Assembly: GCA_964496435.1 (NCBI GenBank) | Contig: CAZBZP010000018.1 | Span: 17,049-81,048, forward strand | Direction: 5' to 3' | Length of the DNA stretch: 64,000 bases | Origin: Berkiella sp964496435 | GTDB taxonomy: Bacteria; Pseudomonadota; Gammaproteobacteria; Berkiellales; Berkiellaceae | Shown: positions 44,501-52,987 of the stretch, in pieces | Layout of the letters: every line of letters starts with the position of its first letter | Numbering within the stretch: the first letter of the stretch is position 1 | Position numbers and translations under genes: made by a program | Notes under the pieces: generated by a model | What the model was told of the DNA's origin: nothing | Database searches by the model: none | The model's input: only the letters and a program-made list of their open reading frames with translations

Positions 44501-47225
44501 ACAGGAAAGTAAGCAAAAATTAGTATTAGTGGATGGCTCATCCTATTTGTTTCGTGCTTATCATGCACTACCCCCTTTAACCAATTCCAAAGGCGTGCCA
44601 ACAGGTGCTGCTTATGGTGTGATTAATATGTTGCGCAAGTTGATAGCCCAAGAAAATCCGCAATTTGTGGGCGTTATCTTCGATACCAAATCTAAAAATT
44701 TTCGTCATGCGCTGTACCCCGCTTATAAAGCCAATCGCCCTGAAATGCCTGAAGAATTACGTGTTCAAATTGAACCTTTGCATAACATTATTCGCGCCAT
44801 GGGTTATCCCTTAATCGCCATTGAGGGCTTTGAAGCAGATGATGTTATAGCAACCTTAGCCCATAACGCAGCAGATGCTGGGATGGTAACTGTTATCTCA
44901 ACGGGCGATAAAGATTTGGCCCAATTAGTTGATGAAAACACAACCCTTATCAATACCATGACAGGCACACGTCTGGATGAGCAAAGTGTCTTTGAAAAAT
45001 TTGGCGTGCGCCCGACACAAATTGTAGATTATTTAACCTTAATGGGCGATCCTGTTGATAACGTACCTGGGATCCCCAAAGTTGGCCCTAAAACAGCGGT
45101 TAAATGGATACAAGAATATGGCTCACTGGATGAAGTAGTTAAGCGTGCAGATGAAGTCAAAGGAAAGATTGGTGAAAACTTAAGGGCCCATTTAAAAGAG
45201 TTGCCCTTAGGAAAGCAGCTGGTTACCGTAAAACGTGATTTAGATCTGCCTGTTAAGCCTTCAGCGCTTTTGATGAGCACACCAGATCAAGCGCAATTAA
45301 CAGCCTTGCTTGAAGACATGGAATTTAAATCTTGGCTCAAAGAATTTAAATCGCCACAAAGCCAAGGGAGCAGCTCTGCACAAACAAGCGTTATCACAGA
45401 AGAAGTAAAAGCGAACGCTCAAAAAGGTGAATATCATACTGTTTTAACAGAAGAAGCCTTCATGGCATTACATGAAAAATTATTAGCCACTAAAAGTTTT
45501 TGCATTGATACAGAAACCAATAATTTAGATCCTATGTTGGCAGAATGTGTTGGTTTGTCCGTTTCCTTAGAAGAAGGCAAGGGCTACTATATTCCCCTCG
45601 CGCATGATTATCTTGATTGTCCACAGCAGTTATCCAGAAACTGGGTTTTGGACAAACTCAAGCCCATTCTTGAAAATCCAAAAATAGGCAAAATTGGCCA
45701 AAACATTAAATATGATATGCATATATTTGCAAGGTATCAGATCAAGTTACAAGGCATTGTAGCTGATACGATGTTGGCTTCTTATGTTCTTAATAGCATA
45801 GAACGTCACGATATGGACAGCTTGGCCTCTTCATATCTTGGTTATAAAACCATCACATTTGAAGAAGTCGCAGGCAAAGGTGCAAAACAAGTCACTTTTG
45901 ATAAAGTAAATCTTGAGATAGCAACACAATATGCTGCTGAAGATGCGGATATCACTTTGCGATTAGATAACGTCTTTAGCAAAAAACTTTCACAAGATAC
46001 AGCGCTTAATAGCGTTTATCAAGACATCGAGCTTCCACTGATTGATGTGTTATGGCAAATGGAAGAACATGGCATAGAAGTGGATGCCAACAAGTTGCGC
46101 CAGCAAAGTGAATATATTGCAAAAGAGCTTAAATCACTAGAAGAGCAAGCCTTTGTTTTGGCAGGTGAAGAATTTAATTTAAATTCACCTAAGCAGTTAC
46201 AGGCTATTTTCTTTGAAAAATTGAGTTTACCCATCATAGAGAGAACGCCGACAGGAGCGCCATCAACAGCAGAAAGTGTTCTGCAAGAACTGAGCCATGA
46301 ATATGAACTGCCTAAAATCATTTTATCCCATCGTACTTTAAGTAAATTAAAGTCTACTTATACAGATAAATTGCCAGATCAAATAAATCCCCACACCGGC
46401 AGAATACATACCTCTTATCACCAAGCTGTAGCAGCAACGGGGCGTTTGTCTTCTTCTGATCCTAATTTGCAAAATATACCTATCAGAACCGAAGAGGGGC
46501 GTAAAATCCGTCAAGCCTTTGTTGCATCCAAAGGCTGTGTTTTAGTATCTGCGGATTATTCGCAAATTGAATTAAGAATAATGGCCCACCTTTCGCAAGA
46601 TGAAGGATTATTAAAAGCTTTTCGTGAAAACCATGATGTGCATCGTTATACTGCAAGCGAAGTCTTTGATGTTGCTTTAGATAAAGTCACCAATGAGCAA
46701 CGTCGCAGTGCTAAGGCCATTAATTTTGGTCTCATTTATGGCATGTCAGCTTTTGGTCTTGCAAGACAGCTTGATATTGATCAAAAAGCTGCAAAAGCCT
46801 ACATGGATATCTATTTTCATCGTTATCCTGGCGTGAAAAATTATATGGAAATGATCAGAGAAAAAGCAGCCCAGCAAGGATATGTAGAAACCTTATTTGG
46901 TCGCAGATTATATTTGCCTGATATTCGTGCAAAACACATGGGCAGAAAAAAAGCTGCTGAGCGAACAGCGATTAATGCACCGATGCAAGGAACAGCGGCG
47001 GATTTAATTAAGAAAGCCATGATAGCCTTACATCATGAAATTAAGCATAGTCCAGATATTAAAATGCTCATGCAAGTCCATGACGAGTTGGTGCTAGAAG
47101 TTAAAGAAAATGCCATCGAGAAAGCTAAATCTTTGCTTATGCATTGTATGCAAGAAACCGTAAAATTAACCGTGCCTTTACTTGTGGGAATAGGTGTTGG
47201 GCCCAATTGGGATGAAGCACACTAA
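44493..47225 (+). CDS. polA: DNA polymerase I
   Basis: Repair and Okazaki-fragment polymerase. Three domains: 5'-3' nuclease (VDGSSYLFRAYHALPPL, GFEADDVIATLA), 3'-5' exonuclease with its DxE (CIDTETNNLDP, near 337-347), and the polymerase (SADYSQIELRIMAHLSQDE, AKAINFGLIYGMSAFGLAR, MQVHDELVLEV). The exonuclease acids are intact, so proofreading is expected. 910 residues (E. coli 928). It starts inside the recD2 3' end (8-nt overlap) and is convergent with the effector-like gene at 47306. Confidence 0.97.
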   Translation: MSKQESKQKLVLVDGSSYLFRAYHALPPLTNSKGVPTGAAYGVINMLRKLIAQENPQFVGVIFDTKSKNFRHALYPAYKANRPEMPEELRVQIEPLHNIIRAMGYPLIAIEGFEADDVIATLAHNAADAGMVTVISTGDKDLAQLVDENTTLINTMTGTRLDEQSVFEKFGVRPTQIVDYLTLMGDPVDNVPGIPKVGPKTAVKWIQEYGSLDEVVKRADEVKGKIGENLRAHLKELPLGKQLVTVKRDLDLPVKPSALLMSTPDQAQLTALLEDMEFKSWLKEFKSPQSQGSSSAQTSVITEEVKANAQKGEYHTVLTEEAFMALHEKLLATKSFCIDTETNNLDPMLAECVGLSVSLEEGKGYYIPLAHDYLDCPQQLSRNWVLDKLKPILENPKIGKIGQNIKYDMHIFARYQIKLQGIVADTMLASYVLNSIERHDMDSLASSYLGYKTITFEEVAGKGAKQVTFDKVNLEIATQYAAEDADITLRLDNVFSKKLSQDTALNSVYQDIELPLIDVLWQMEEHGIEVDANKLRQQSEYIAKELKSLEEQAFVLAGEEFNLNSPKQLQAIFFEKLSLPIIERTPTGAPSTAESVLQELSHEYELPKIILSHRTLSKLKSTYTDKLPDQINPHTGRIHTSYHQAVAATGRLSSSDPNLQNIPIRTEEGRKIRQAFVASKGCVLVSADYSQIELRIMAHLSQDEGLLKAFRENHDVHRYTASEVFDVALDKVTNEQRRSAKAINFGLIYGMSAFGLARQLDIDQKAAKAYMDIYFHRYPGVKNYMEMIREKAAQQGYVETLFGRRLYLPDIRAKHMGRKKAAERTAINAPMQGTAADLIKKAMIALHHEIKHSPDIKMLMQVHDELVLEVKENAIEKAKSLLMHCMQETVKLTVPLLVGIGVGPNWDEAH

Positions 47226-47239
47226 TGTCCGCTTTCGTC

Positions 47240-47261
47240 CGCCAACAATTACGCTTTGGCG
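47240..47261. terminator. Hairpin between polA and the convergent effector-like gene
   Basis: CGCCAA and TTGGCG form a 6-bp stem with a 10-nt loop, 14 nt after the polA stop. No T run follows. It may serve as a 3'-end structure for polA. Confidence 0.35.
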
Positions 47262-47305
47262 AGACTACGGCGCGACAAGCTATATGAGATGAGCGCTTGT
47301 GTTGC

Positions 47306-48832
47306 CTATGAATTCCTCATACCCATCGAAGGATGGGAAGATTTAATCTTGGGTGCATCATCAGCCGTAAATTTTTTATCTTTGATAGCCTGTTCGATAT
47401 GACGCTGTAAAGCTTGTTCTATTGCTTCTTTATTGGGTGCCTTGTCGGAAATTTTTATTTCGGCACCCGGTTTAGCTGTTTCAATAGCAACTTTGCAGGC
47501 ATTTTCAATTACCTTTTGTGCATCTTCTTCAGATAACCCTGCTTTCATGGAGAAGGCTGCACCACCACTTGGGGTTTCATTTACAAAATAATTCAGTGGC
47601 TTTTTATCTTGGTCTTGTTCTTTTAATTCAACTGCTAATGATTTATCACTAAGCACATTGACCGATTGAACGCCTAGCGAATCTTTGTTTTTTTCAAGAT
47701 GTGCTTGGATCTCTTTTAAACTCGTTTGGGGAGTTTCTGCAAGCGGTTCTTGATGAAGAGGGGGGGTACTTTGATGTTGATGCGCTAATTGTGGTGTTAG
47801 CAAGGGTGGCGTAGCTGAGAATAGATCCTCTGTTTGATTGGAAACTTGATGGGGTAGTAGCGGTCCTTCTTCGCGTTGCCCACCCTTTTTGGCTTCATCA
47901 TATGCAGATCCAATTTTTGCAGCTAGATTTTTGAAAAATTCTTCTCTTCCGCGTGTGCCCAAGTTGAAGGACGCATCAGGAGATACTTCAAAAAATAATT
48001 TAGATCCACTCGTATTACACGCAGACATTGCACTTTGGATCATTTCCATCTCTTGTTTATCTTTACCTTTAATAGAAACAAATGCTGATTTTTCACCGTT
48101 TTGTGGATAATAAGATATTTCAATCCCATATTGTTTAAAAGCTTTCTGTACCCCATCGAACCATGTTGGAAGTGGATGTGTTTGTTGCTGTGGTACTTGC
48201 TGTTGAGTGACACCTTTCTTTGCTTTGCTGCCTTCTATAGTATCAACGCTACCTTTGTCAAAAGCTTGCTTGAGTTTACCCTCAAATTTTCCATCAGTCA
48301 TGTCTCGCATTGCTGAATCAAAACGGGTTTTATTTTGACCCTGCCATACATTTTGACTTATCCCACCACCAATCGCATAATTTTTTGTATTCTCATTTGC
48401 TTGATTTTGGTAGCCTAAAACATGCCAGCCAGCACCAACGTGTTGGGCAATGTTTGCAAGATCGCGTTCAACTATTTCTGTAGAAACTTCGCCAACGCCG
48501 CCCGCATGGAGACTTGTTGCCACTGGCAAGATGTGGGCTTTGTCCTCCCAGCCATTATCATGAATAGCTTTGATAACAAGCGCAATTACTTGTGCTTGGT
48601 TGGCACCCTCTATATTATATTTCCCGGTTTTATAGCCTTCGTAAATTTCTTTGGCTTGGTCATTATTTGCGGAATAGGTAATTGCAACTTTTCTACCAGC
48701 ATCTATCTCTTCTTTAAATTTTTGAATTATCACTGCAGCTTGTTCTTGGGCTGAAATGTTATTTTTGTTCTTATCTTGCCAGCGCACCACAATAGGATTT
48801 ATTTTTTTATCATTACTTGCTGAAGATAGCAC
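47306..48832 (-). CDS. Second effector-like protein of unknown function
   Basis: 508 residues, no signal peptide or membrane helix, family unknown to me. An N-terminal alpha/beta domain of ~195 residues contains VAITYSANNDQAKEI and the Gly-rich ending GWHVLGYQNQ...YAIGGGIS. A linker and a ~85-residue alpha/beta module (about 225-310: YGIEISYYPQNGEKSAFVSI) follow, then a Pro/Gln-rich stretch and two further small alpha/beta units. Low-complexity linkers between small modules resemble the 1,285-aa protein at 38348. The GTG start has a perfect GGAGG six bases upstream. It interrupts the usual polA-engB neighbourhood. Role as a secreted effector is inference. Confidence 0.65.
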   Translation of the reverse strand: MLSSASNDKKINPIVVRWQDKNKNNISAQEQAAVIIQKFKEEIDAGRKVAITYSANNDQAKEIYEGYKTGKYNIEGANQAQVIALVIKAIHDNGWEDKAHILPVATSLHAGGVGEVSTEIVERDLANIAQHVGAGWHVLGYQNQANENTKNYAIGGGISQNVWQGQNKTRFDSAMRDMTDGKFEGKLKQAFDKGSVDTIEGSKAKKGVTQQQVPQQQTHPLPTWFDGVQKAFKQYGIEISYYPQNGEKSAFVSIKGKDKQEMEMIQSAMSACNTSGSKLFFEVSPDASFNLGTRGREEFFKNLAAKIGSAYDEAKKGGQREEGPLLPHQVSNQTEDLFSATPPLLTPQLAHQHQSTPPLHQEPLAETPQTSLKEIQAHLEKNKDSLGVQSVNVLSDKSLAVELKEQDQDKKPLNYFVNETPSGGAAFSMKAGLSEEDAQKVIENACKVAIETAKPGAEIKISDKAPNKEAIEQALQRHIEQAIKDKKFTADDAPKIKSSHPSMGMRNS

Positions 48833-49048
48833 TTGAGACCTCCAAACGATGAAAAACCAGAATATATAGCATGATGCATACTCTTTATTGAGTTACGACA
48901 TGTTTCAATGCTAATAAGTTCAGTGCAGGGGTATTTTCTTATTGAGTGTATTACATCGTTTTGTTTCATAACTCTAAAATTTAATCTAGGACTCAGCATC
49001 AAAAAGACGAATAGACATGATCAAAATTCCAGAAATGCTCACATAAAA

Positions 49049-49151
49049 AGAACTCTTAAGTTCTATAAAGGTCAAAATAATAAAAGTTTCTGCTCGACTT
49101 CCCCCCAGGGTCGGGCTCGTTACGCCCCGTACCCCATTCGGGGCTTTTTTT
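49049..49151 (+). ncRNA. Candidate small RNA in the polA-engB interval
   Basis: The plus strand shows AGAACT/AGTTCT (49049-49064), a TATAAA (49064-49069), then a 6-bp stem CTCGAC/GTCGGG (49093-49115) whose loop exposes six consecutive C residues, and finally a strong intrinsic terminator at 49124-49151. No plus-strand gene precedes it, so the terminator needs another explanation. In E. coli Spot 42 and in Pseudomonas ErsA are encoded between polA and engB. The exact 5' end is unknown. Confidence 0.5.
49124..49151 (+). terminator. Intrinsic terminator of the candidate small RNA
   Basis: GCCCCG and CGGGGC form a 6-bp GC stem with a 9-nt loop, followed by seven T residues. It faces the plus strand, where no protein gene lies upstream for about 1.9 kb (polA ends at 47225). 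Confidence 0.8.
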
Positions 49152-49161
49152 ATTCACAAAT

Positions 49162-49193
49162 AAAAAAAAGGCCACATAGTGGCCCTTTTTTTT
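49162..49193. terminator. Symmetric (bidirectional) terminator
   Basis: A run of A, GGCCAC, ATA, GTGGCC, then a run of T. It is flanked by A and T tracts on both sides, so it can work in both directions. On the minus strand it begins 15 nt past the stop of the gene at 49208-49669. Confidence 0.85.
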
Positions 49194-49207
49194 AGCTATT
49201 CGTATTA

Positions 49208-49669
49208 TTATTGAATACCAAACCAACCGCCGGTATCACCGCCTGCCCAACATTTTGATTGACCACAAGCATGTGGAAGGTTTGCTGCGCATTTATCTTT
49301 GAATGCGGTTTCTTTGCTGATATCTTTGTTTTCAAAACCTTTAGGTTGGCAAACACGCTGCGCATAAGAGCCTTCAACGCGAATTTGTCCCATCACAAAT
49401 ATACCTTTAGAGACGGTGTAAACACTTTCAATGGGGCTTCTTGAATAACAAGCGATATAACAGCCAGGCTTTCCTTTGAATTCATTTTTAGTCGGTAATG
49501 TTTTTTCAGTGGCGCCAGTAAAGGGCTGATTGGCAACACCACTGCCATCCTTAAAATACACCTTATATTGCGGTGGTAATAAGGTTTCATCAGGATTAGC
49601 AAAAGCCAAAGATCCTAGTGTTCCCATGAAAAGAATGGATAGCAAGCTGATAATGCGAGTTAGGCTCAT
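49208..49669 (-). CDS. Small exported Cys-rich protein of unknown function
   Basis: 153 residues. The N-terminus is a clear Sec signal peptide (hydrophobic SLLSILFMGTLGSLAFA, cleavage expected before NPDE). The mature part has six cysteines arranged as GCYIAC, VCQP and KC-x7-AC-x3-KC, suitable for disulfides in the periplasm or outside the cell. The C-terminus is Gly/Trp-rich (WAGGDTGGWFG). No family recognised. The ribosome-binding site AAGGGA precedes the ATG. It lies between the candidate small RNA and engB, upstream of the dsbA locus but not in its operon. Confidence 0.75.
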   Translation of the reverse strand: MSLTRIISLLSILFMGTLGSLAFANPDETLLPPQYKVYFKDGSGVANQPFTGATEKTLPTKNEFKGKPGCYIACYSRSPIESVYTVSKGIFVMGQIRVEGSYAQRVCQPKGFENKDISKETAFKDKCAANLPHACGQSKCWAGGDTGGWFGIQ

Positions 49670-49801
49670 TTTATATTCCCTTAATCTTGAAATATAAAAG
49701 TAGAGTATAGATATCTTTGTGTGAATATTTGTGAAGAAATTAAAAAGATAGTCTATAAATGATAGATCATGGTTACTTGTACAGGAGATAAAAGTGGAGT
49801 G

Positions 49802-50458
49802 TTATTCATGAAAGTTGCGATTCGAAGCGCCAATCCCATCATCAAAATTAAACCAATCATCTAATTTTTGATGCACTTCCTCAATGCCAAAACGGTGCAT
49901 AGCAGAAAACGTTTGCACGCTTACATGAGAATAAGCGCTTAAAGCATGACGTGTTTGCAAAAGGGTGTTTTGACTAGCACCACGTTTTAGTTTGTCGCAT
50001 TTGGTTAGTAAAACATGAATGGGCAATTCGCAATCATTGGCAAAATGAATTAATTGCTTATCTTGGGGCATTAAAGGATGACGAATATCCATTAGCAGCA
50101 TGAGCCCTTGCAAACAATGGCGTTGGCTAATGTAAGTGCTCAGGATGGTTTCAATTTGCTGTTGCACGCGATGTGGGACCTTGGCATAACCAAAGCCTGG
50201 CAAATCAACAAGGCGGCGGTTTTCATCAATTTTAAAGAAATTAATCAATTGGGTGCGACCAGGTGTTTTACTGGTGCGCGCTAAACTGGCACGGCCTGCA
50301 ATGGCATTAATGGCGCTGGACTTACCTGCATTTGAGCGACCAACAAAGGCGACTTCAATACCGACATCCTCGGGGCATTGGCCAAGGTTGGATGCGCTTT
50401 TAATAAATTCTATTTGAGAAAAGTTAAAATGCTTGGGCTGGGGAATATCGTTGTCCAT
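49802..50458 (-). CDS. engB: Ribosome biogenesis GTP-binding protein EngB (YihA/YsxC)
   Basis: Essential GTPase for late assembly of the large ribosomal subunit. G1 is GRSNAGKSS at 40-48, G3 is DLPGFGYAKV, and G4 is TKCDKLKR. 218 residues, family length. It is divergent from cytochrome c4 across 193 nt. The polA-engB-cytochrome c4-dsbA neighbourhood is conserved in Pseudomonas, which supports the call. Confidence 0.97.
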   Translation of the reverse strand: MDNDIPQPKHFNFSQIEFIKSASNLGQCPEDVGIEVAFVGRSNAGKSSAINAIAGRASLARTSKTPGRTQLINFFKIDENRRLVDLPGFGYAKVPHRVQQQIETILSTYISQRHCLQGLMLLMDIRHPLMPQDKQLIHFANDCELPIHVLLTKCDKLKRGASQNTLLQTRHALSAYSHVSVQTFSAMHRFGIEEVHQKLDDWFNFDDGIGASNRNFHE

Positions 50459-50651
50459 GCTGCTTATATTTTAATTATGCTAGTAAAACAACCTTTTAGG
50501 ATATTATTGACCACACTCTATGGTTGTTGGTATAAGTTGGCATTCTTTTTAGCTATCGCTATCTTAGCATGGGTTAGCAAGTAGACACTAGCAAATTGAA
50601 GAGTATGATTGGCCTTGCGCCCCTCCCAGGAATAATTGGATTGAGATTAAA

Positions 50652-51437
50652 ATGAATAGCCGCGGATTACTAATAATATTAGCGTTACTATCAAGCCCAA
50701 CCCTTAGCCTTGCTGAGGCTAAAGCAGCGCCAGAGGCAAAACAAGAGGCTGCACAGACTCAAGAAGCGGCGCCATCTACGCCTAGCGCCAATCCAAGCGA
50801 GGCGGCTGCCAAAAAAGAAGAGGCTGCGCCCACTGAAAAGGCTGCTGAAGTGCCTGCACCTGCAGCATCCGAAAATCAGCATTTAGTTGGTAATGCGACT
50901 GCTGGAAAAGATAAAACCCAAACTTGCGTTGCTTGCCATGGACCCGATGGGAACAGCACCGTACCTAATTGGCCCAAAATTGCCGGTCAATATGAAAATT
51001 ATTTGGTCAAAGAACTTAAAGATTTCCGTGCTGGGGAAAAAGGCCCACGCTATGAGCCGTCTATGTATGGCATGGTGGCAAATTTAAGCGATCAAGATAT
51101 TGCGGATTTAGCAGCGTATTATGCAAGCCAAACTCAGACGATGGGTAAAGCGCAAAACGCTCTCGTTGCCTTAGGACAAAAAATTTATCGCGGCGGTAAT
51201 GTACAAACAGGTGTTACAGCTTGTCTTGCATGCCACGGTCCAGAAGGTATGGGTAATGAAGCTGCTAAATATCCCAAACTTGCAGGTCAACACGCCGTCT
51301 ACATTGAAAATCAATTAATCGCTTTTCGTGATGGCAAACGTAAGAATAGCCCTAATGGTATGATGGAAAGCATCAGCCATCGGATGAGCAATGAAGAAAT
51401 GAAAGCGGTGAGCAGCTACATTGAAGGCTTAAGATAA
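50652..51437 (+). CDS. Cytochrome c4 (di-haem)
   Basis: Periplasmic electron carrier between the respiratory chain and cytochrome c oxidases. A signal peptide (to about residue 21) is followed by a ~55-residue Ala/Glu/Pro/Lys-rich linker, which is unusually long for this family. Two class I haem domains come next with CVACH at 92-96 and CLACH at 191-195. Axial Met candidates lie in SMYGM and NGMMESISHRM. The repeat structure (PKIAGQYENYLVKEL and PKLAGQHAVYIENQL) is typical. 261 residues. dsbA starts 10 nt downstream. Confidence 0.94.
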   Translation: MNSRGLLIILALLSSPTLSLAEAKAAPEAKQEAAQTQEAAPSTPSANPSEAAAKKEEAAPTEKAAEVPAPAASENQHLVGNATAGKDKTQTCVACHGPDGNSTVPNWPKIAGQYENYLVKELKDFRAGEKGPRYEPSMYGMVANLSDQDIADLAAYYASQTQTMGKAQNALVALGQKIYRGGNVQTGVTACLACHGPEGMGNEAAKYPKLAGQHAVYIENQLIAFRDGKRKNSPNGMMESISHRMSNEEMKAVSSYIEGLR

Positions 51438-51447
51438 GGAGAAACAC

Positions 51448-52122
51448 ATGAGAACCCTTGGCGGTATTTTCTATGCAACCTTATTGATTTTAGGGATGTT
51501 GGTTGTCTATAAGGCTTATGCTGTCCCTGGCCCTTATATTGAAGGCAAGCATTATCAACGTTTGCCTAAAAGCGTTTCTGATAACGAATTGGTAAAAGAG
51601 TTGGTAAAAGAATCCAATGGCAAAGTGCAAGTCTTGGAGTTCTTCAGTTATGGTTGCAGCTGGTGTTTCAAATTAGATCCTTATATTGAAAAATGGCGCA
51701 AAACCATGCCTGATACCGTGTCTTTTCAACGGATCCCCGTTGAGTTTCACCCTACTTGGGGCACGCTAACCAAAGCTTATTACACCGAAGTAAGTCTTAA
51801 TGCAGTGGACAAAATCCATACTGCCTTGTTTGATGCTATTCAAACAGAAAGGATCAGAGATTCATCACAAGATGCATTAAAACAGTTCTTTGTAAGCCAC
51901 GGCATTTCAGAAAAAGATTTTAATACCACATTTGAATCTTTTGATGTTACCCGTAAACAAAAATGGGCCAACAGTATTGCGCAAGCTTATAAAATCACTG
52001 CAGTACCTTGCGTCATTATTCAAGGACCCAAAGGCATTTATACCACAGCAGTGCGGTTTGCCGGCTCAGAAGATGAAGTTGTAAAAGTCATCAATGATTT
52101 GGTCAAGCAAGAATTATCCTAA
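51448..52122 (+). CDS. dsbA: Thiol:disulfide interchange protein, DsbA family
   Basis: Periplasmic thioredoxin-fold oxidoreductase. An N-terminal signal or anchor (about 8-25) leads into the active site CSWC at Cys70/Cys73; the E. coli enzyme has CPHC. The cis-Pro loop reads AVPCV (Pro187) with an additional Cys after the proline. EFFSYGCSWCFKLDP and the helical insertion match DsbA/DsbA-like proteins rather than DsbC. 224 residues. It follows cytochrome c4 by 10 nt, as in Pseudomonas. Whether it is an oxidase or has another redox role is open. Confidence 0.9.
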   Translation: MRTLGGIFYATLLILGMLVVYKAYAVPGPYIEGKHYQRLPKSVSDNELVKELVKESNGKVQVLEFFSYGCSWCFKLDPYIEKWRKTMPDTVSFQRIPVEFHPTWGTLTKAYYTEVSLNAVDKIHTALFDAIQTERIRDSSQDALKQFFVSHGISEKDFNTTFESFDVTRKQKWANSIAQAYKITAVPCVIIQGPKGIYTTAVRFAGSEDEVVKVINDLVKQELS

Positions 52123-52126
52123 CACC

Positions 52127-52987
52127 TTAGCTTTTCTTTAAATCGCTTGCGCAAAAGCATGCAATAAGTTCAGAAACCTTATTGCGTGCTTTGACATTGC
52201 AACTGATAGAGCGTCTCACTTCAATCAAAACACATTTTGCCTGACGATAGATCTCTCTTGTAAAGGGTGTGTTGTGATTACTGATCAACACTGTTGCACC
52301 CCTTTTCGCTAAAGCAACGGCAAAGTCTGCTAATTGTTCTTGATCTTCAAGCGTAAAGCGAGATGCAGCATACCCTGTGAAATTCGATGTTTCACTTAAT
52401 GGTGCATAAGGCGGATCACAATAAAAGGTTGTTTGCGCCAAAGTACGCTTTGGTAAGCTAAGGAAGCTATTCAGAAAATCAGCATAATCTTGACAATGAA
52501 AGGTTACATTTTGGGCGCGTTGATGAAATTGGCTAATTTCTTTATCAGGAAAATAGGGTTGTCGATAATCACCAAAGGGTACATTGTAGCCTCCTTTGGC
52601 ATTATAACGACATAAGCCGTTGTAACCATGACGATTAAGATAAAGAAATAACAATGCCCTTTCCCAGGCCGATTCACTCTGGTTAAAACGTTGGCGTAAT
52701 CGATAATAAACGGCTTTGCGATTATTTTTAGTAACAAATAATTTCTGCGCCTCTTTGATAAACGTGCTGCTAGATGTTTGTAAAAGGCGAAATAAGTTAA
52801 TCAAATCAGGATTGATATCATTGACGATAATTTCGGGATGCGATGCATTGAGAAAAAGTGCGCCAGCACCAACAAAGGGCTCAACTAAAAAACGAGAGGC
52901 AGGAAGATGGTGTTGCAGCGTTGGCACCAACCGGTATTTCCCACCTGGCCATTTTAAAAAGGGCCGTATTAGCGTTGTATTCGTCAT
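52127..52987 (-). CDS. dam: DNA adenine methylase (Dam, GATC-type)
   Basis: SAM-dependent N6-adenine methyltransferase of the D12 class. The order is the alpha group: SAM motif FLKWPGGKYRLVPTL at 10-24, FVEPFVGAGALFLN at ~37-50, and the catalytic DPPY (FYCDPPYAPLS). No endonuclease gene is adjacent, so it acts as a solitary Dam rather than part of a restriction system. 286 residues (E. coli Dam 278). The start overlaps the upstream yqjG stop by 4 nt. GATC sites in oriC and a non-palindromic codon context fit a role in replication timing and mismatch repair, which is inference. Confidence 0.93.
   Translation of the reverse strand: MTNTTLIRPFLKWPGGKYRLVPTLQHHLPASRFLVEPFVGAGALFLNASHPEIIVNDINPDLINLFRLLQTSSSTFIKEAQKLFVTKNNRKAVYYRLRQRFNQSESAWERALLFLYLNRHGYNGLCRYNAKGGYNVPFGDYRQPYFPDKEISQFHQRAQNVTFHCQDYADFLNSFLSLPKRTLAQTTFYCDPPYAPLSETSNFTGYAASRFTLEDQEQLADFAVALAKRGATVLISNHNTPFTREIYRQAKCVLIEVRRSISCNVKARNKVSELIACFCASDLKKS

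Larger units (their letters stand above)
48833..49207. other. Gap between effector-like gene and exported protein gene
   Basis: 375 nt with no credible gene. It contains the upstream region of the minus-strand gene at 48832, a candidate plus-strand small RNA (about 49049-49151) with its own terminator, and a symmetric terminator at 49162-49193 for the minus-strand gene at 49208. Confidence 0.6.

Noticed and set aside
48908..49195. 95-codon plus-strand ORF over the candidate small-RNA region
   Set aside because: It spans both terminators, and its C-terminal part is the translated hairpins, so it is not a protein gene.
50378..50584. 68-codon ORF with a hydrophobic end, overlapping the engB start on the other strand
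   Set aside because: First third is antisense to engB, no ribosome-binding site, and the rest lies in the engB/cytochrome c4 promoter gap. A small membrane protein starting at an inner ATG cannot be excluded but is not supported.
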